NCBI GenBank assembly: GCA_012270005.1
Contig: JAAXJD010000090.1
Location: 1-34,805, forward strand
Length of the DNA stretch: 34,805 nucleotides
Source: Flavobacterium sp.
Lineage (GTDB): Bacteria > Bacteroidota > Bacteroidia > Flavobacteriales > Flavobacteriaceae
Reading direction: 5' to 3'
Position numbers and translations under genes: made by a program. Of this stretch, positions 7,818 to 15,583 are shown piece after piece; position 1 is the stretch's first letter, and each line of letters begins with the position of its first letter. The notes under the pieces were generated by a model. That model ran no database searches. It saw only the letters and a list, made by a program, of their open reading frames with translations, and was not told the DNA's origin.

Positions 7818-9662
7818 TTACATTTCCTTGATTAAACGCTCAAACGTTTCATCGTCGTTGATTTCCATTTTCTTTTTAATGCGGTATTTTTTAGTAATCA
7901 CACTTTCGTGAGAAATTTGCAATAGCGATGCGATTTCCTTGTTGCTTAAATTCAGTTTTAGCAGCGAGCAAAACTCAATATCGTTTTTAGTAAGTTTATT
8001 AAAGCGGTTTTGCAATGAGTTACTAAACTCAGGATGAACGTGATTAAAACGGGTTTCAAATTGTTTCCAGTAGTCTTCCTGGCGCGCTAGCAGTTGTAAC
8101 TCTTTCTTAAGGTCGCTTACGCGGCTTATTTCTCCGTTATTACACTTGTCTATCATTTGGTTCAGGCTATCCTGAAGGTTAGCCATACGCAGGGCCGTGC
8201 TGGTAAGTTCGCGCTGTTTTTCGTCTATAATATTACGCTGCGCATTGGTAAGTTCCTGTTCGTGCAGGTGCTGCTGGGCAATCATGTTTTTTTCTGCTTC
8301 TAATGATTGCAGCTTTGTTCTTTGCAATTTTGCCGTAATGCGGTAATTACGCAGCGCCATAAGCACCAGTACAAGCAGGGCAATACCTCCGGTTAAGTAC
8401 AGCCATCTGCGGGTTTGCTCTGCTTCCAGGTCTTTTTGGAGCAGTTTATTATTGGCTTCAAGACTGTGGTTTTTCTCCAGTTGCAGCTCGGTTTGAAACT
8501 TTGCCTGCATTTCGCGTATGGCTTTACTACGGTCTGCTTCGGCAAGGGAGTCTTTTATCTTTATGCTTTGCTGGTATGCCGCTATGGCAGCATCGGCCTG
8601 CTGGGTACCGCTGTAGGCATCTCCCACCGCTTTTTTGTAAATAGACTGGTCTTCGGGGTTGCTTTTACTGTACATATTAAGCTTATCTACCCTTTTTATT
8701 ACCTCTATGGCTTTGGCATATTGCTTGTGCTTGCTTAGCAGTCCTATATATTCTCCGGAAATACGTATAACCCTGTTAGAGCCCGATGCTATCATCAGGT
8801 CTGTAGCCTTGTCATACGCGGCAAAAGCCTTGTCATAATGTTTAAGATACTGCTCGGCGTTGCCCAACTTAGCATAGTTAACTCCCAGTATGGTTTTATC
8901 CCCAAAAAATTCTGAACCTTTTATAGATTCGTTAAGTACCTCTATAGCCTTGTTAAAGTTGTCGGTATGTATGTATGCCTCAGCCAGGTTGCCCAGGGTA
9001 AGGTAGTAGTTTTTCATTTGCCCCAGGCGTTTAAATTCGGGCAGGCAGGCATTATAAAGGTCTATGGCAAAACTGAAGTTTTTTTGTGCCAAATAGGTAT
9101 TGGCCAGTTTTTGCTGTACGGCGGGCAGCTTGTCTGTGGCCTTATCTTTTTTTAGTAGTTCTACGGCCTGTACCAGGTATTTTACAGATTTTTCGTAATC
9201 ACCCAGGGTGTTGTATACACTACCTATTTCTCCGTAAACGGTACCCATGCCACGGGCATTTTTTTGACTCCTGAATATTTCCAGCGACTGGTTCAGGTAG
9301 TTAAGCGCCATTTCGTGTTCGCCCTTGTTACGGTAGCCTACACCCAGCGGAATAAGGCTTTGCGCCCTTTTTTCAGGATAGTTTTCTAAGTAAGAAATGG
9401 ATTTTTTCTGGTAATAAATAAGCGAATCGTTATTGCCTCTCATACCAAAGTAAATACCGTATATGTTGTATAACGATCCGTAGATGGTATCGGTAAGGTT
9501 TGGTTTGCGCAAGGCCTGCTTTAACAGCGTAAGTGCACCTTCCGGATTTTTTAAAACCTGTGATTTTGCCTGCCTTTCCAGTTTATACGCTTCGCTAACG
9601 TGATTTTGCGCAAAGCATGAAAGGGATAAGAATAGTGCTATCTTAAAGTAAACGTGTTTCAT
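7818..9662 (-). CDS. TPR sensor-regulator with membrane segment and C-terminal HTH
   Basis: A 614-aa protein with a signal peptide (cleavage near CFAQ), many tetratricopeptide repeats (about 30-390), one transmembrane helix at about 420-440 (WLYLTGGIALLVLVLMALRNY), a coiled coil, and a C-terminal helix-turn-helix (about 555-600; LSNKEIASLLQISHESVITK) of LuxR-like type. The TPR part would lie in the periplasm and the HTH in the cytoplasm, suggesting a one-component membrane-bound regulator common in Bacteroidota. Ligand and target are unknown. A second gene of the same design is at 13227-14873. It is convergent with gldD. Confidence 0.82.
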   Translation of the reverse strand: MKHVYFKIALFLSLSCFAQNHVSEAYKLERQAKSQVLKNPEGALTLLKQALRKPNLTDTIYGSLYNIYGIYFGMRGNNDSLIYYQKKSISYLENYPEKRAQSLIPLGVGYRNKGEHEMALNYLNQSLEIFRSQKNARGMGTVYGEIGSVYNTLGDYEKSVKYLVQAVELLKKDKATDKLPAVQQKLANTYLAQKNFSFAIDLYNACLPEFKRLGQMKNYYLTLGNLAEAYIHTDNFNKAIEVLNESIKGSEFFGDKTILGVNYAKLGNAEQYLKHYDKAFAAYDKATDLMIASGSNRVIRISGEYIGLLSKHKQYAKAIEVIKRVDKLNMYSKSNPEDQSIYKKAVGDAYSGTQQADAAIAAYQQSIKIKDSLAEADRSKAIREMQAKFQTELQLEKNHSLEANNKLLQKDLEAEQTRRWLYLTGGIALLVLVLMALRNYRITAKLQRTKLQSLEAEKNMIAQQHLHEQELTNAQRNIIDEKQRELTSTALRMANLQDSLNQMIDKCNNGEISRVSDLKKELQLLARQEDYWKQFETRFNHVHPEFSNSLQNRFNKLTKNDIEFCSLLKLNLSNKEIASLLQISHESVITKKYRIKKKMEINDDETFERLIKEM

Positions 9663-9758
9663 AGCTGCTTATTAAAGCGTGTTTTTGCAGGAGCAAAAAC
9701 CGTGAGCTAAGTTAACAAAACTTTAGCATTTAAAAAATAGCTAATTTTTAAACACTGC

Positions 9759-10235
9759 TTAGTGTGTTAATTGTTCTAATTTATCAAATACAAGATGGGT
9801 TTCGTAGCCTTTTCTTAGCAGAAAATCAGCTACTTTCTTTTTCTTTTTAAGTGTTGAGGTTTCGCGGATTTTATCCCATTGTTCCTGCGCCAGCGTATCA
9901 AAATTTTGAATATAATCGTCTTCGTTGATTTCCTTCAGGGCTTTATCTATATTGTATTTTGATATGCCACGTAGTTTAAGTTCCTGTACTATGCGCCTTT
10001 TTCCCCAATGTTTTATGCGCCACTTACCGCGGGCAAAGCTGCACGCAAATCGTTCTTCGTTTAAAAAGTTGTGTTCTATAAGGTGCGCCATAATGTGGTC
10101 TATGGCCTGCGGAATCATGCGGAGGCTTTTTAGCTTTTGCAGTACTTCGTCATGGCAGCGGTCCTGGTAGCTGCAAAAGTACTCCAGCTTTCGTGTAGCT
10201 TCTTCTACGGTGTAAGAGGTGTGCCCTGTATCCAT
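9759..10235 (-). CDS. recX: Regulatory protein RecX
   Basis: RecX inhibits RecA filament growth and activity. The protein is 158 aa from the ATG at 10235, normal for RecX, and is almost wholly helical with the family's three-helix repeats; conserved stretches include YCSYQDR-like (FCSYQDRCHDEV), FLNEERFACSFARGKWRIKHWGKRRI and LRGISKYNIDKAL. A GTG at 10262 would extend it by nine residues, but that start lies inside the terminator of the upstream gene and ahead of the promoter box, so ATG 10235 is preferred. recA itself is not in the window. Confidence 0.92.
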   Translation of the reverse strand: MDTGHTSYTVEEATRKLEYFCSYQDRCHDEVLQKLKSLRMIPQAIDHIMAHLIEHNFLNEERFACSFARGKWRIKHWGKRRIVQELKLRGISKYNIDKALKEINEDDYIQNFDTLAQEQWDKIRETSTLKKKKKVADFLLRKGYETHLVFDKLEQLTH

Positions 10236-10240
10236 TAGCA

Positions 10241-10248
10241 CAAAGATA
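10241..10248 (-). promoter_or_regulatory. TAnnTTTG box of recX
   Basis: TATCTTTG on the minus strand ends six bases before the recX ATG, so the transcript would be nearly leaderless. Confidence 0.45.
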
Positions 10249-10251
10249 AAA

Positions 10252-10278
10252 AAATCCCGCACCTAAAGGCGCGGGATG
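10252..10278 (-). terminator. Intrinsic terminator after the cupin gene
   Basis: On the minus strand ATCCCGC and GCGGGAT pair around a short loop and are followed by a run of seven T. It separates the cupin-like gene from recX. Confidence 0.8.
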
Positions 10279-10284
10279 TTATGT

Positions 10285-11181
10285 TTACCCCACCGGGTTT
10301 TGTACGTATTCTACCGGTAGTTTTAGTTTTTTGTGGGTTCTTACCACCGCTTCGCGGTTTTTGTAATCTATCCACTTTTGGCCCCGTACGCGGCGCATAA
10401 GATTGTCAAAGTAGCGCATTACCGTAACGTTGTAAGCAGCTTTCATAAGATTAACCGGGTTTCGTGGAAACGCCCTTAAGCTCATGCTAAAGCCCGGTGT
10501 AAGGTACTTCATGTAGTGCCAGTAGCCCTCGGGCATGTACAGCATTTCGCCATGGTTTAGTTCGCACACCAGTCCTTTTGCCTCTTTTAGCGCCGGCCAT
10601 TTGTCAAAATCAGGGTTGTCAAAGTCTATGTCCTCCCTTGATATAAGCGCATGCGGCACTTTATACAAGTATGGCGTTTGCTCAGGGTCAAACAATATAC
10701 AGCGCTTTTTTCCATGAAAATGAAAGTGCAATATGTTGCTGTAGTCTATATCATAATGAATAAACACCCGGCTGTTTTCGCCGCCAAAAAATAGCATAGG
10801 CAGCTGTTTTACCAGTCGTAGGCCTATATCGGGCCATTTAAAATCGTTTTTAAGTGCCGGCACCTCCTTCATAAGGTTATAAAGGAAAATCCGGTAATTT
10901 GTGGGTTTTGATTTAAGCAGTTGTATATACTCGCTCATTTTCATAGAAGCATGCGCATCGTTAAACCCATCTTTGTGCGATACCGGCCGGTCATCATACA
11001 GTGGTACTGTTTTGTTTCCGGCTATGTCGTTTATATAGTCTAATTTCCATTTTTCGAAGGCCGGCCAGTCATGGGTAAGTTCCTCTATAACCAGCGGCTT
11101 TTGTTTCTTAACATAGTTGTTATAAAAGTCTTCTTTCGAAATGGTTTTTACACGCTCAATTTCTGTTAGATTTAAAGCCAT
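10285..11181 (-). CDS. Cupin-like (cupin_8 / JmjC-type) protein
   Basis: A 298-aa cytoplasmic protein of the cupin_8 family, whose characterised members are Fe(II)- and 2-oxoglutarate-dependent hydroxylases acting on proteins or small molecules. The likely facial triad is visible: HYDID (His and Asp of HxD) in the segment FIHYDIDYSNILHFHFHGKKRCILFDP, and a later His in MLYMPEGYWHYMKYL. GKKRCILFDP gives the basic residue pattern expected for 2-oxoglutarate binding. There is no signal peptide. The substrate is unknown. It is transcribed from its own TAnnTTTG box and stops at a terminator before recX. Confidence 0.82.
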   Translation of the reverse strand: MALNLTEIERVKTISKEDFYNNYVKKQKPLVIEELTHDWPAFEKWKLDYINDIAGNKTVPLYDDRPVSHKDGFNDAHASMKMSEYIQLLKSKPTNYRIFLYNLMKEVPALKNDFKWPDIGLRLVKQLPMLFFGGENSRVFIHYDIDYSNILHFHFHGKKRCILFDPEQTPYLYKVPHALISREDIDFDNPDFDKWPALKEAKGLVCELNHGEMLYMPEGYWHYMKYLTPGFSMSLRAFPRNPVNLMKAAYNVTVMRYFDNLMRRVRGQKWIDYKNREAVVRTHKKLKLPVEYVQNPVG

Positions 11182-11203
11182 ACGTTTAAGCAGATTAGCT
11201 ACA

Positions 11204-11211
11204 CAAAATTA
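11204..11211 (-). promoter_or_regulatory. TAnnTTTG box of the cupin-like gene
   Basis: TAATTTTG on the minus strand, 22 bases before the ATG. Confidence 0.45.
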
Positions 11212-11298
11212 CTAAAGGGTTGTTATTTGTAAGAAAATTGTTTCTTAAAATTTACCCAAATGTTATGCCATTGCGTATACTGCCAACGGTGAGCGGTG

Positions 11299-13164
11299 TT
11301 ATTTTTTTACAATAATAAACTCGGTGCGTCGGTTTTTGGCGTGTTCCTCATCGGTACACTTGTCGCCACATTTTACCAGAGGCTCGGTTTCGCCATAGCC
11401 TTTACCGCTGATTCGTTCGGGTGCTATGCCCTGACTAATAACGTATTGTACGGTAGCCCTTGCACGCTCGTCTGATAATTTAAGGTTATACTCGTCACTG
11501 CCCCTAGAGTCGCTGTGTGCCTTTACGCTGATAACCATCGTAGGGTTCGCCTTCATTATGCTTACCAGTTTGTTGAGCTCAAATGCGGCTTCGCGGGTTA
11601 CGAAGCTTTTGTCAAACTCAAAGTAGATGTTGTTCAGCATAATACGGTTTTCTACAATAAGTGCCGAAAGCGGGTTTAGTACCGCCTGCACCTGCTGCTT
11701 GCCACCCTTAGAAGCTGCCATGGTAAACGTTGCATTTTCGTATCCCGCCGCTTCTGCCTGAAACGTAAACGCCTTGTTGCAGTCTACTGCATAGGTAGTA
11801 CTACCATCGGCAGCGGTTTTGTGACTTTCTATAACATTGTTTCTATCATCCAGTATAGTTACGTTAGCCTGCGGTATTACCTTACCTGTAATTTTGTCTG
11901 TAACTGTAACAATGGCATCTACGCCACACAGTGGTATAGCCATGTACATATTGTCTTTTCCGGCTTTGTTACTGCTAAAAAAACCAATATTGTTTTCGGT
12001 ATTAAATGTAAACGAAAAATCATCTTTAGCCGAGTTAACCGGTTCCCCAAGGTTTTGAGGCTCGGTTTTTTGGATAAGGTCGGCTACAAAAATATCCAGT
12101 GCGCCAAAGCCTTTGTGTCCGTCTGAGGCAAAAAACAGCTTGTTATCTGCCGTAATAAACGGAAAGTTTTCGCGCCCTTCAGTGTTTATGGTGCTGCCTA
12201 GGTTTTCGGGTTCGCCGTACTGGTTGTCGCCTTTAATGGCTACTTTCCAAATATCTGTACTACCGCCCATAGATCCCGGCCTGTTACTGGCAAAATACAG
12301 TGTTTTACCATCGGCACTAAGGCTGGCATTCCCTGTACTCCATGTCTTTCCGTTAAACGGTACTGATTTTATATTTCCCCATTTGCCGTTTTTCTTCTCT
12401 GCCCGAAACAGGTGAATAAAGCCTGTACTGGCGCCCCCTTCTTTTACAAACGCACCGTTTATAAAGTTTTCGCTGGAAAAATACATCACGTTACCGTCTG
12501 CCGAAATGCATGCAGGCCCATCATGCCATTTGGTATTGATTTCGTTAATGGCCGATGGTTCTGTAAAAGCACCGTTGTTGTACGTAGCCCAGTACATATC
12601 CAGGAAAGGCTCCTCATTTCGCCCGTATTTTTTACGAAGGAGATAGCTGGAGCGGTTAAAATTAATAGTATTGTCATGAGATAATACACCGCCAAAATCG
12701 CTGTACTTATCGTCATTAATGTTCAGTATTTTTTCGTCGAACAGTTTTGCCTGGCTGCGTAGCCTGGGCAGGTAGTTAGGGTCTTTGCTAAACGCTATGG
12801 CGCGCTGGTCTGCCGGGGCGAGTTTGGCAAATTTTTGCATCTGCACATTGGCCTCTTCGTGTTTACCTTCTGCGCGCAGCATTTGTGCGTAGCGATAGTA
12901 GGTTTCGGCATCTTGGGGGAATTCGGTTGCTTTAGCATACCAGGTCGCTGCTTCGCGGGTGTTGTACACGTTAAAGTAACTTTCGGCAAGTTGCTTGTAT
13001 ACGTAGGGGTCTTTCTTTTTCTGGGCCAGCTTAAGGTATTCTTTAGCGGCATCTACATATTCAAAACGGGCAAAAAGGCGGTCGGCATTTTCGGTGTCCT
13101 TGTTTTGAGCAAAAATGGTATTGGCAGCCATAAGCGCAGCCATTACAAATAATTTCTTATTCAT
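11299..13164 (-). CDS. OmpA-family protein with TPR, PD40 propeller and CRD domains (PorE-like)
   Basis: A 621-aa exported protein with a signal peptide ending at FAQ. In order it shows TPR-like helices (about 25-130), a WD40/PD40 beta-propeller with repeated blades of the type ADGKTLYFASNRPGSMGGSD-like (about 150-395), a carboxypeptidase-regulatory-like beta domain (about 405-495), and an OmpA C-terminal peptidoglycan-binding domain (about 505-621) with NLKLSDERARA. This is the domain order of PorE, a type IX secretion component, and of OmpA partners of PorP/SprF proteins. No PorP/SprF gene is adjacent and there is no lipobox, so the T9SS assignment is an inference. It should sit in the periplasm or outer membrane, anchored to peptidoglycan. 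Confidence 0.83.
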   Translation of the reverse strand: MNKKLFVMAALMAANTIFAQNKDTENADRLFARFEYVDAAKEYLKLAQKKKDPYVYKQLAESYFNVYNTREAATWYAKATEFPQDAETYYRYAQMLRAEGKHEEANVQMQKFAKLAPADQRAIAFSKDPNYLPRLRSQAKLFDEKILNINDDKYSDFGGVLSHDNTINFNRSSYLLRKKYGRNEEPFLDMYWATYNNGAFTEPSAINEINTKWHDGPACISADGNVMYFSSENFINGAFVKEGGASTGFIHLFRAEKKNGKWGNIKSVPFNGKTWSTGNASLSADGKTLYFASNRPGSMGGSTDIWKVAIKGDNQYGEPENLGSTINTEGRENFPFITADNKLFFASDGHKGFGALDIFVADLIQKTEPQNLGEPVNSAKDDFSFTFNTENNIGFFSSNKAGKDNMYMAIPLCGVDAIVTVTDKITGKVIPQANVTILDDRNNVIESHKTAADGSTTYAVDCNKAFTFQAEAAGYENATFTMAASKGGKQQVQAVLNPLSALIVENRIMLNNIYFEFDKSFVTREAAFELNKLVSIMKANPTMVISVKAHSDSRGSDEYNLKLSDERARATVQYVISQGIAPERISGKGYGETEPLVKCGDKCTDEEHAKNRRTEFIIVKK

Positions 13165-13226
13165 GGAATGTTTTTGTTGGTAGCGGTAAAGATAGCGTAT
13201 TTTTTATTTTTTTTTAACACACACAA

Positions 13227-14873
13227 TTACACTGCAAGCAGGTAATCATAGAGGGATGTACCTTCGGGGAGTTCCATTTTTGCCGAGAGCCGCTCCTTGC
13301 GTTTACGGCATGCCTCGGGCGTTATATGCAATAGGGTTGCAATTTCTTTGGTGGTAAGGTTCATGTATATGTTGTTTTTTAAGCGCAGGTCGTTAGCGGT
13401 AAGTGCCGGGTGGGCGGTTTTCAGTTTTTCAAGCAGGCGGTTGTTTACTTCCTCAAAATGCGTTACAAAACTATCCCAGTCGGCAGTGCCTTTAAGGTGG
13501 ACTTTTAACGACTTTATGTGCTGCATAAGTGCCGGGTTACTTGCCAGTGCCGGATTTTCTCCCACGCTTTGTATAAGATCTTCTATAAGGGTATTACGCT
13601 CTGTAAGATAAAGGGCACGTGCCGAAAGTTTACGATTACGGGCTTCTATTTCGGTTTTCAGCCGTTCCTGCTCCAGCAGGGCAGCCGCTTCTTTTTCGTG
13701 TATTTGCTGAGCCAGGAGCAGCCTTTCATTTTTTTCCTGTTCCAGTTCCAGCTCCAGTGCTTTTTCATTCCGTTCTGATATTAGCTGCTTTTGCCTGTTT
13801 TTTACCGACTGGTTGCGGGCTATGAGTACTAAAATAATAATAAGCGCCAGGCCTGTGGCAGCAAGGTAGTACGTAAAATTCCGTTCTGATTTTAGCTTCT
13901 CTTTGTTTATGGCCAGCTGGTTTTGGTAGTCCTGCAGTTCAAACTTTACACGGCTGGTTTGGTAGAGTTCGGTATTTTTTGTTTTGGTCAGTTTCTTCTC
14001 GGTTGCTAACACCGAGTCTTTATAACGCAGTGCTCCCGTATAGTCCTGCTTAAGGGTGTATGCCTGTGCCAGCAGGCTATAAAGTTCCTGCTGCATGTTA
14101 AGCCCGGGTGTGGAGGCTAATATTTTGGTTATGCTTTTTATGGCTTCGTCTGCATTTTTTGTTTGTATGTAACTGCGTGCTATGACCATGTTAAGTATAA
14201 GCCCAATATCATTAAACCCCGGGTTTTTTAACGTGGGGAGTAGTTGCATGGCCGCCTGCCGTGCCTTTATGGCATTACCCAGGTAAAAATCGTTCTCAAT
14301 AAGTGTAGCCTGCCCCAGGCTGTAGAGGTTGGCATCCTGTTTTAGCATGGGTAGCGAAAGCAGTATGTAACGGCGGGCTTCCCTGTAGTTTTTTGCTTCG
14401 TTTTCTACCTGGCCTAAATTCATGGCATACAGGCCTGTTTTAAGCGTATCGCCATTTTCTGCTGCAATGTTGTAGGCCTTGTTAAGGTATTCTTTTGCCT
14501 TGGCGAAGTTTTTTTCGGTAGAGTAGAGTATGGCTATATTATTTAGCACCACCATTTCGCTGGTGGGGTTAAGTTTTTTTACTGCCAGGGTATAGCTTTC
14601 CAGGTAGTAGTTTAGCGCTTCGCCATAATCCAGCAGATTGTAATAATTGGCGCCAATATTATTAAGGGCAAGAAACTGCTGCTTGTACCAGTGGTTTTTT
14701 TCGGCCATGGCGCGTGCCTCGGTAAGCATTTCCAGCGATTTTGCATGCTGTTTTTGCCACATGGCATTTACGCCTCTTTTAATAAGCGTATCGCATTGAG
14801 CTACTGTCTGCGCGCATAGTGGTGTACAAAGCAGTGCCATTAAAAGGGATATGTAAAAATGGCGAAAGGTCAT
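13227..14873 (-). CDS. Second TPR sensor-regulator with membrane segment and HTH
   Basis: A 548-aa protein of the same design as the gene at 7818-9662: signal peptide (MTFRHFYISLLMALLCTPLCAQ), TPR array (about 25-290), transmembrane helix (about 335-352; YYLAATGLALIIILVLIA), coiled coil, and C-terminal HTH (about 500-540; TTKEIATLLHITPEACRKRKERL). The ATG at 14873 is preferred over an in-frame TTG at 14891, because it opens directly with the signal peptide and the promoter box overlaps the TTG. It may sense envelope state and regulate nearby genes; the haem locus lies directly upstream on the same strand. Ligand and targets are unknown. Confidence 0.82.
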   Translation of the reverse strand: MTFRHFYISLLMALLCTPLCAQTVAQCDTLIKRGVNAMWQKQHAKSLEMLTEARAMAEKNHWYKQQFLALNNIGANYYNLLDYGEALNYYLESYTLAVKKLNPTSEMVVLNNIAILYSTEKNFAKAKEYLNKAYNIAAENGDTLKTGLYAMNLGQVENEAKNYREARRYILLSLPMLKQDANLYSLGQATLIENDFYLGNAIKARQAAMQLLPTLKNPGFNDIGLILNMVIARSYIQTKNADEAIKSITKILASTPGLNMQQELYSLLAQAYTLKQDYTGALRYKDSVLATEKKLTKTKNTELYQTSRVKFELQDYQNQLAINKEKLKSERNFTYYLAATGLALIIILVLIARNQSVKNRQKQLISERNEKALELELEQEKNERLLLAQQIHEKEAAALLEQERLKTEIEARNRKLSARALYLTERNTLIEDLIQSVGENPALASNPALMQHIKSLKVHLKGTADWDSFVTHFEEVNNRLLEKLKTAHPALTANDLRLKNNIYMNLTTKEIATLLHITPEACRKRKERLSAKMELPEGTSLYDYLLAV

Positions 14874-14888
14874 GCCCGTGTTTTTGCC

Positions 14889-14896
14889 CAAATATA
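14889..14896 (-). promoter_or_regulatory. TAnnTTTG box of the second TPR-HTH gene
   Basis: TATATTTG on the minus strand, 15 bases before ATG 14873; it overlaps the alternative TTG start and so argues against it. Confidence 0.5.
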
Positions 14897-14910
14897 ACTA
14901 AACTCCCGTA

Positions 14911-14940
14911 AAAAATAAGCCCTCCGGTGGGGGAGGGCTT
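14911..14940 (-). terminator. Intrinsic terminator of the hmuR-hmuY operon
   Basis: AAGCCCTCC (14917-14925) pairs with GGAGGGCTT (14932-14940). On the minus strand the hairpin is followed by a T-rich tract just after hmuY. Confidence 0.85.
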
Positions 14941-14946
14941 CAGGTA

Positions 14947-15552
14947 TTAAAAAGTAGTGTTATCGTTTGGCTTATAAGCAAATTTAAACGTGTAATAGCG
15001 CGATGGCGATGTGGCCTCAGGTGAAGCAGGTGCATCTTTGTAGTAGCTCAGGATTTCAAATTTGGCGTATTTTCCGTCGTGGGTTTTTACTACATATACT
15101 TTACCGGCTACCGGGCTTATAATATGTGTGGCAGCATCATAATTATACCAGTTACTTATGGCATACGTACCGGTAGCGTCTTGTGTAAAGGTGCTTTCGG
15201 CAGGAATGGCTGTAACCGATGCAAAGGTTCCGGTTACGGTGCTGGCTGCCGCTACGCCCGTACGCGCAGGCTCATCTGTAACACCTATAACAGTACCACC
15301 GTTTACTATGATTGAAGTACCACGGAAGGCTATATCCCAACTGTCATCTGTTACGGTTGCGTTTTGCGAAAAGCTGAATTTAGTAAATGCCCCGCTTACC
15401 GGCTGGCCCTGGCCACCGCTTTGTGGTGCATACAGGTTAGATACTGTTACGGTTTCGGCAGCGGTAGCGGCAGGGGTGTTGTTGTCGTCGTTATCGCATG
15501 AAGCAAGTAAAACGGGTAAGGCAAGGACAGACGTTTTAAATAGTTTTTTCAT
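14947..15552 (-). CDS. hmuY: HmuY-family haem-binding lipoprotein
   Basis: A surface lipoprotein that captures haem and passes it to the TonB-dependent receptor encoded just upstream. The 201-aa precursor has a lipobox LLASC with Cys19 and an acidic DNDDNN linker, then a beta-rich HmuY fold with the family stretches SWDIAFRG, YNYDAATH and VYVVKTHDGKYAKFEILSY. His143 and His158 are candidates for haem ligands by analogy with the two-histidine site of Porphyromonas HmuY; this is not proven by sequence. It lies 31 bases after the receptor gene on the same strand and ends at a strong terminator, so hmuR-hmuY is an operon. Confidence 0.9.
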   Translation of the reverse strand: MKKLFKTSVLALPVLLASCDNDDNNTPAATAAETVTVSNLYAPQSGGQGQPVSGAFTKFSFSQNATVTDDSWDIAFRGTSIIVNGGTVIGVTDEPARTGVAAASTVTGTFASVTAIPAESTFTQDATGTYAISNWYNYDAATHIISPVAGKVYVVKTHDGKYAKFEILSYYKDAPASPEATSPSRYYTFKFAYKPNDNTTF

Positions 15553-15583
15553 CTTTGTGAGTTTTGAAATTATGTATTTAGGA

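Noticed and set aside
10236-10262. Upstream GTG start for recX
   Set aside because: It lies within the upstream gene's terminator and ahead of the promoter box; the extra residues (VRDFFIFVL-type) are not RecX-like.
14874-14891. TTG start for the second TPR-HTH gene
   Set aside because: The TAnnTTTG box overlaps it and the signal peptide starts cleanly at ATG 14873.
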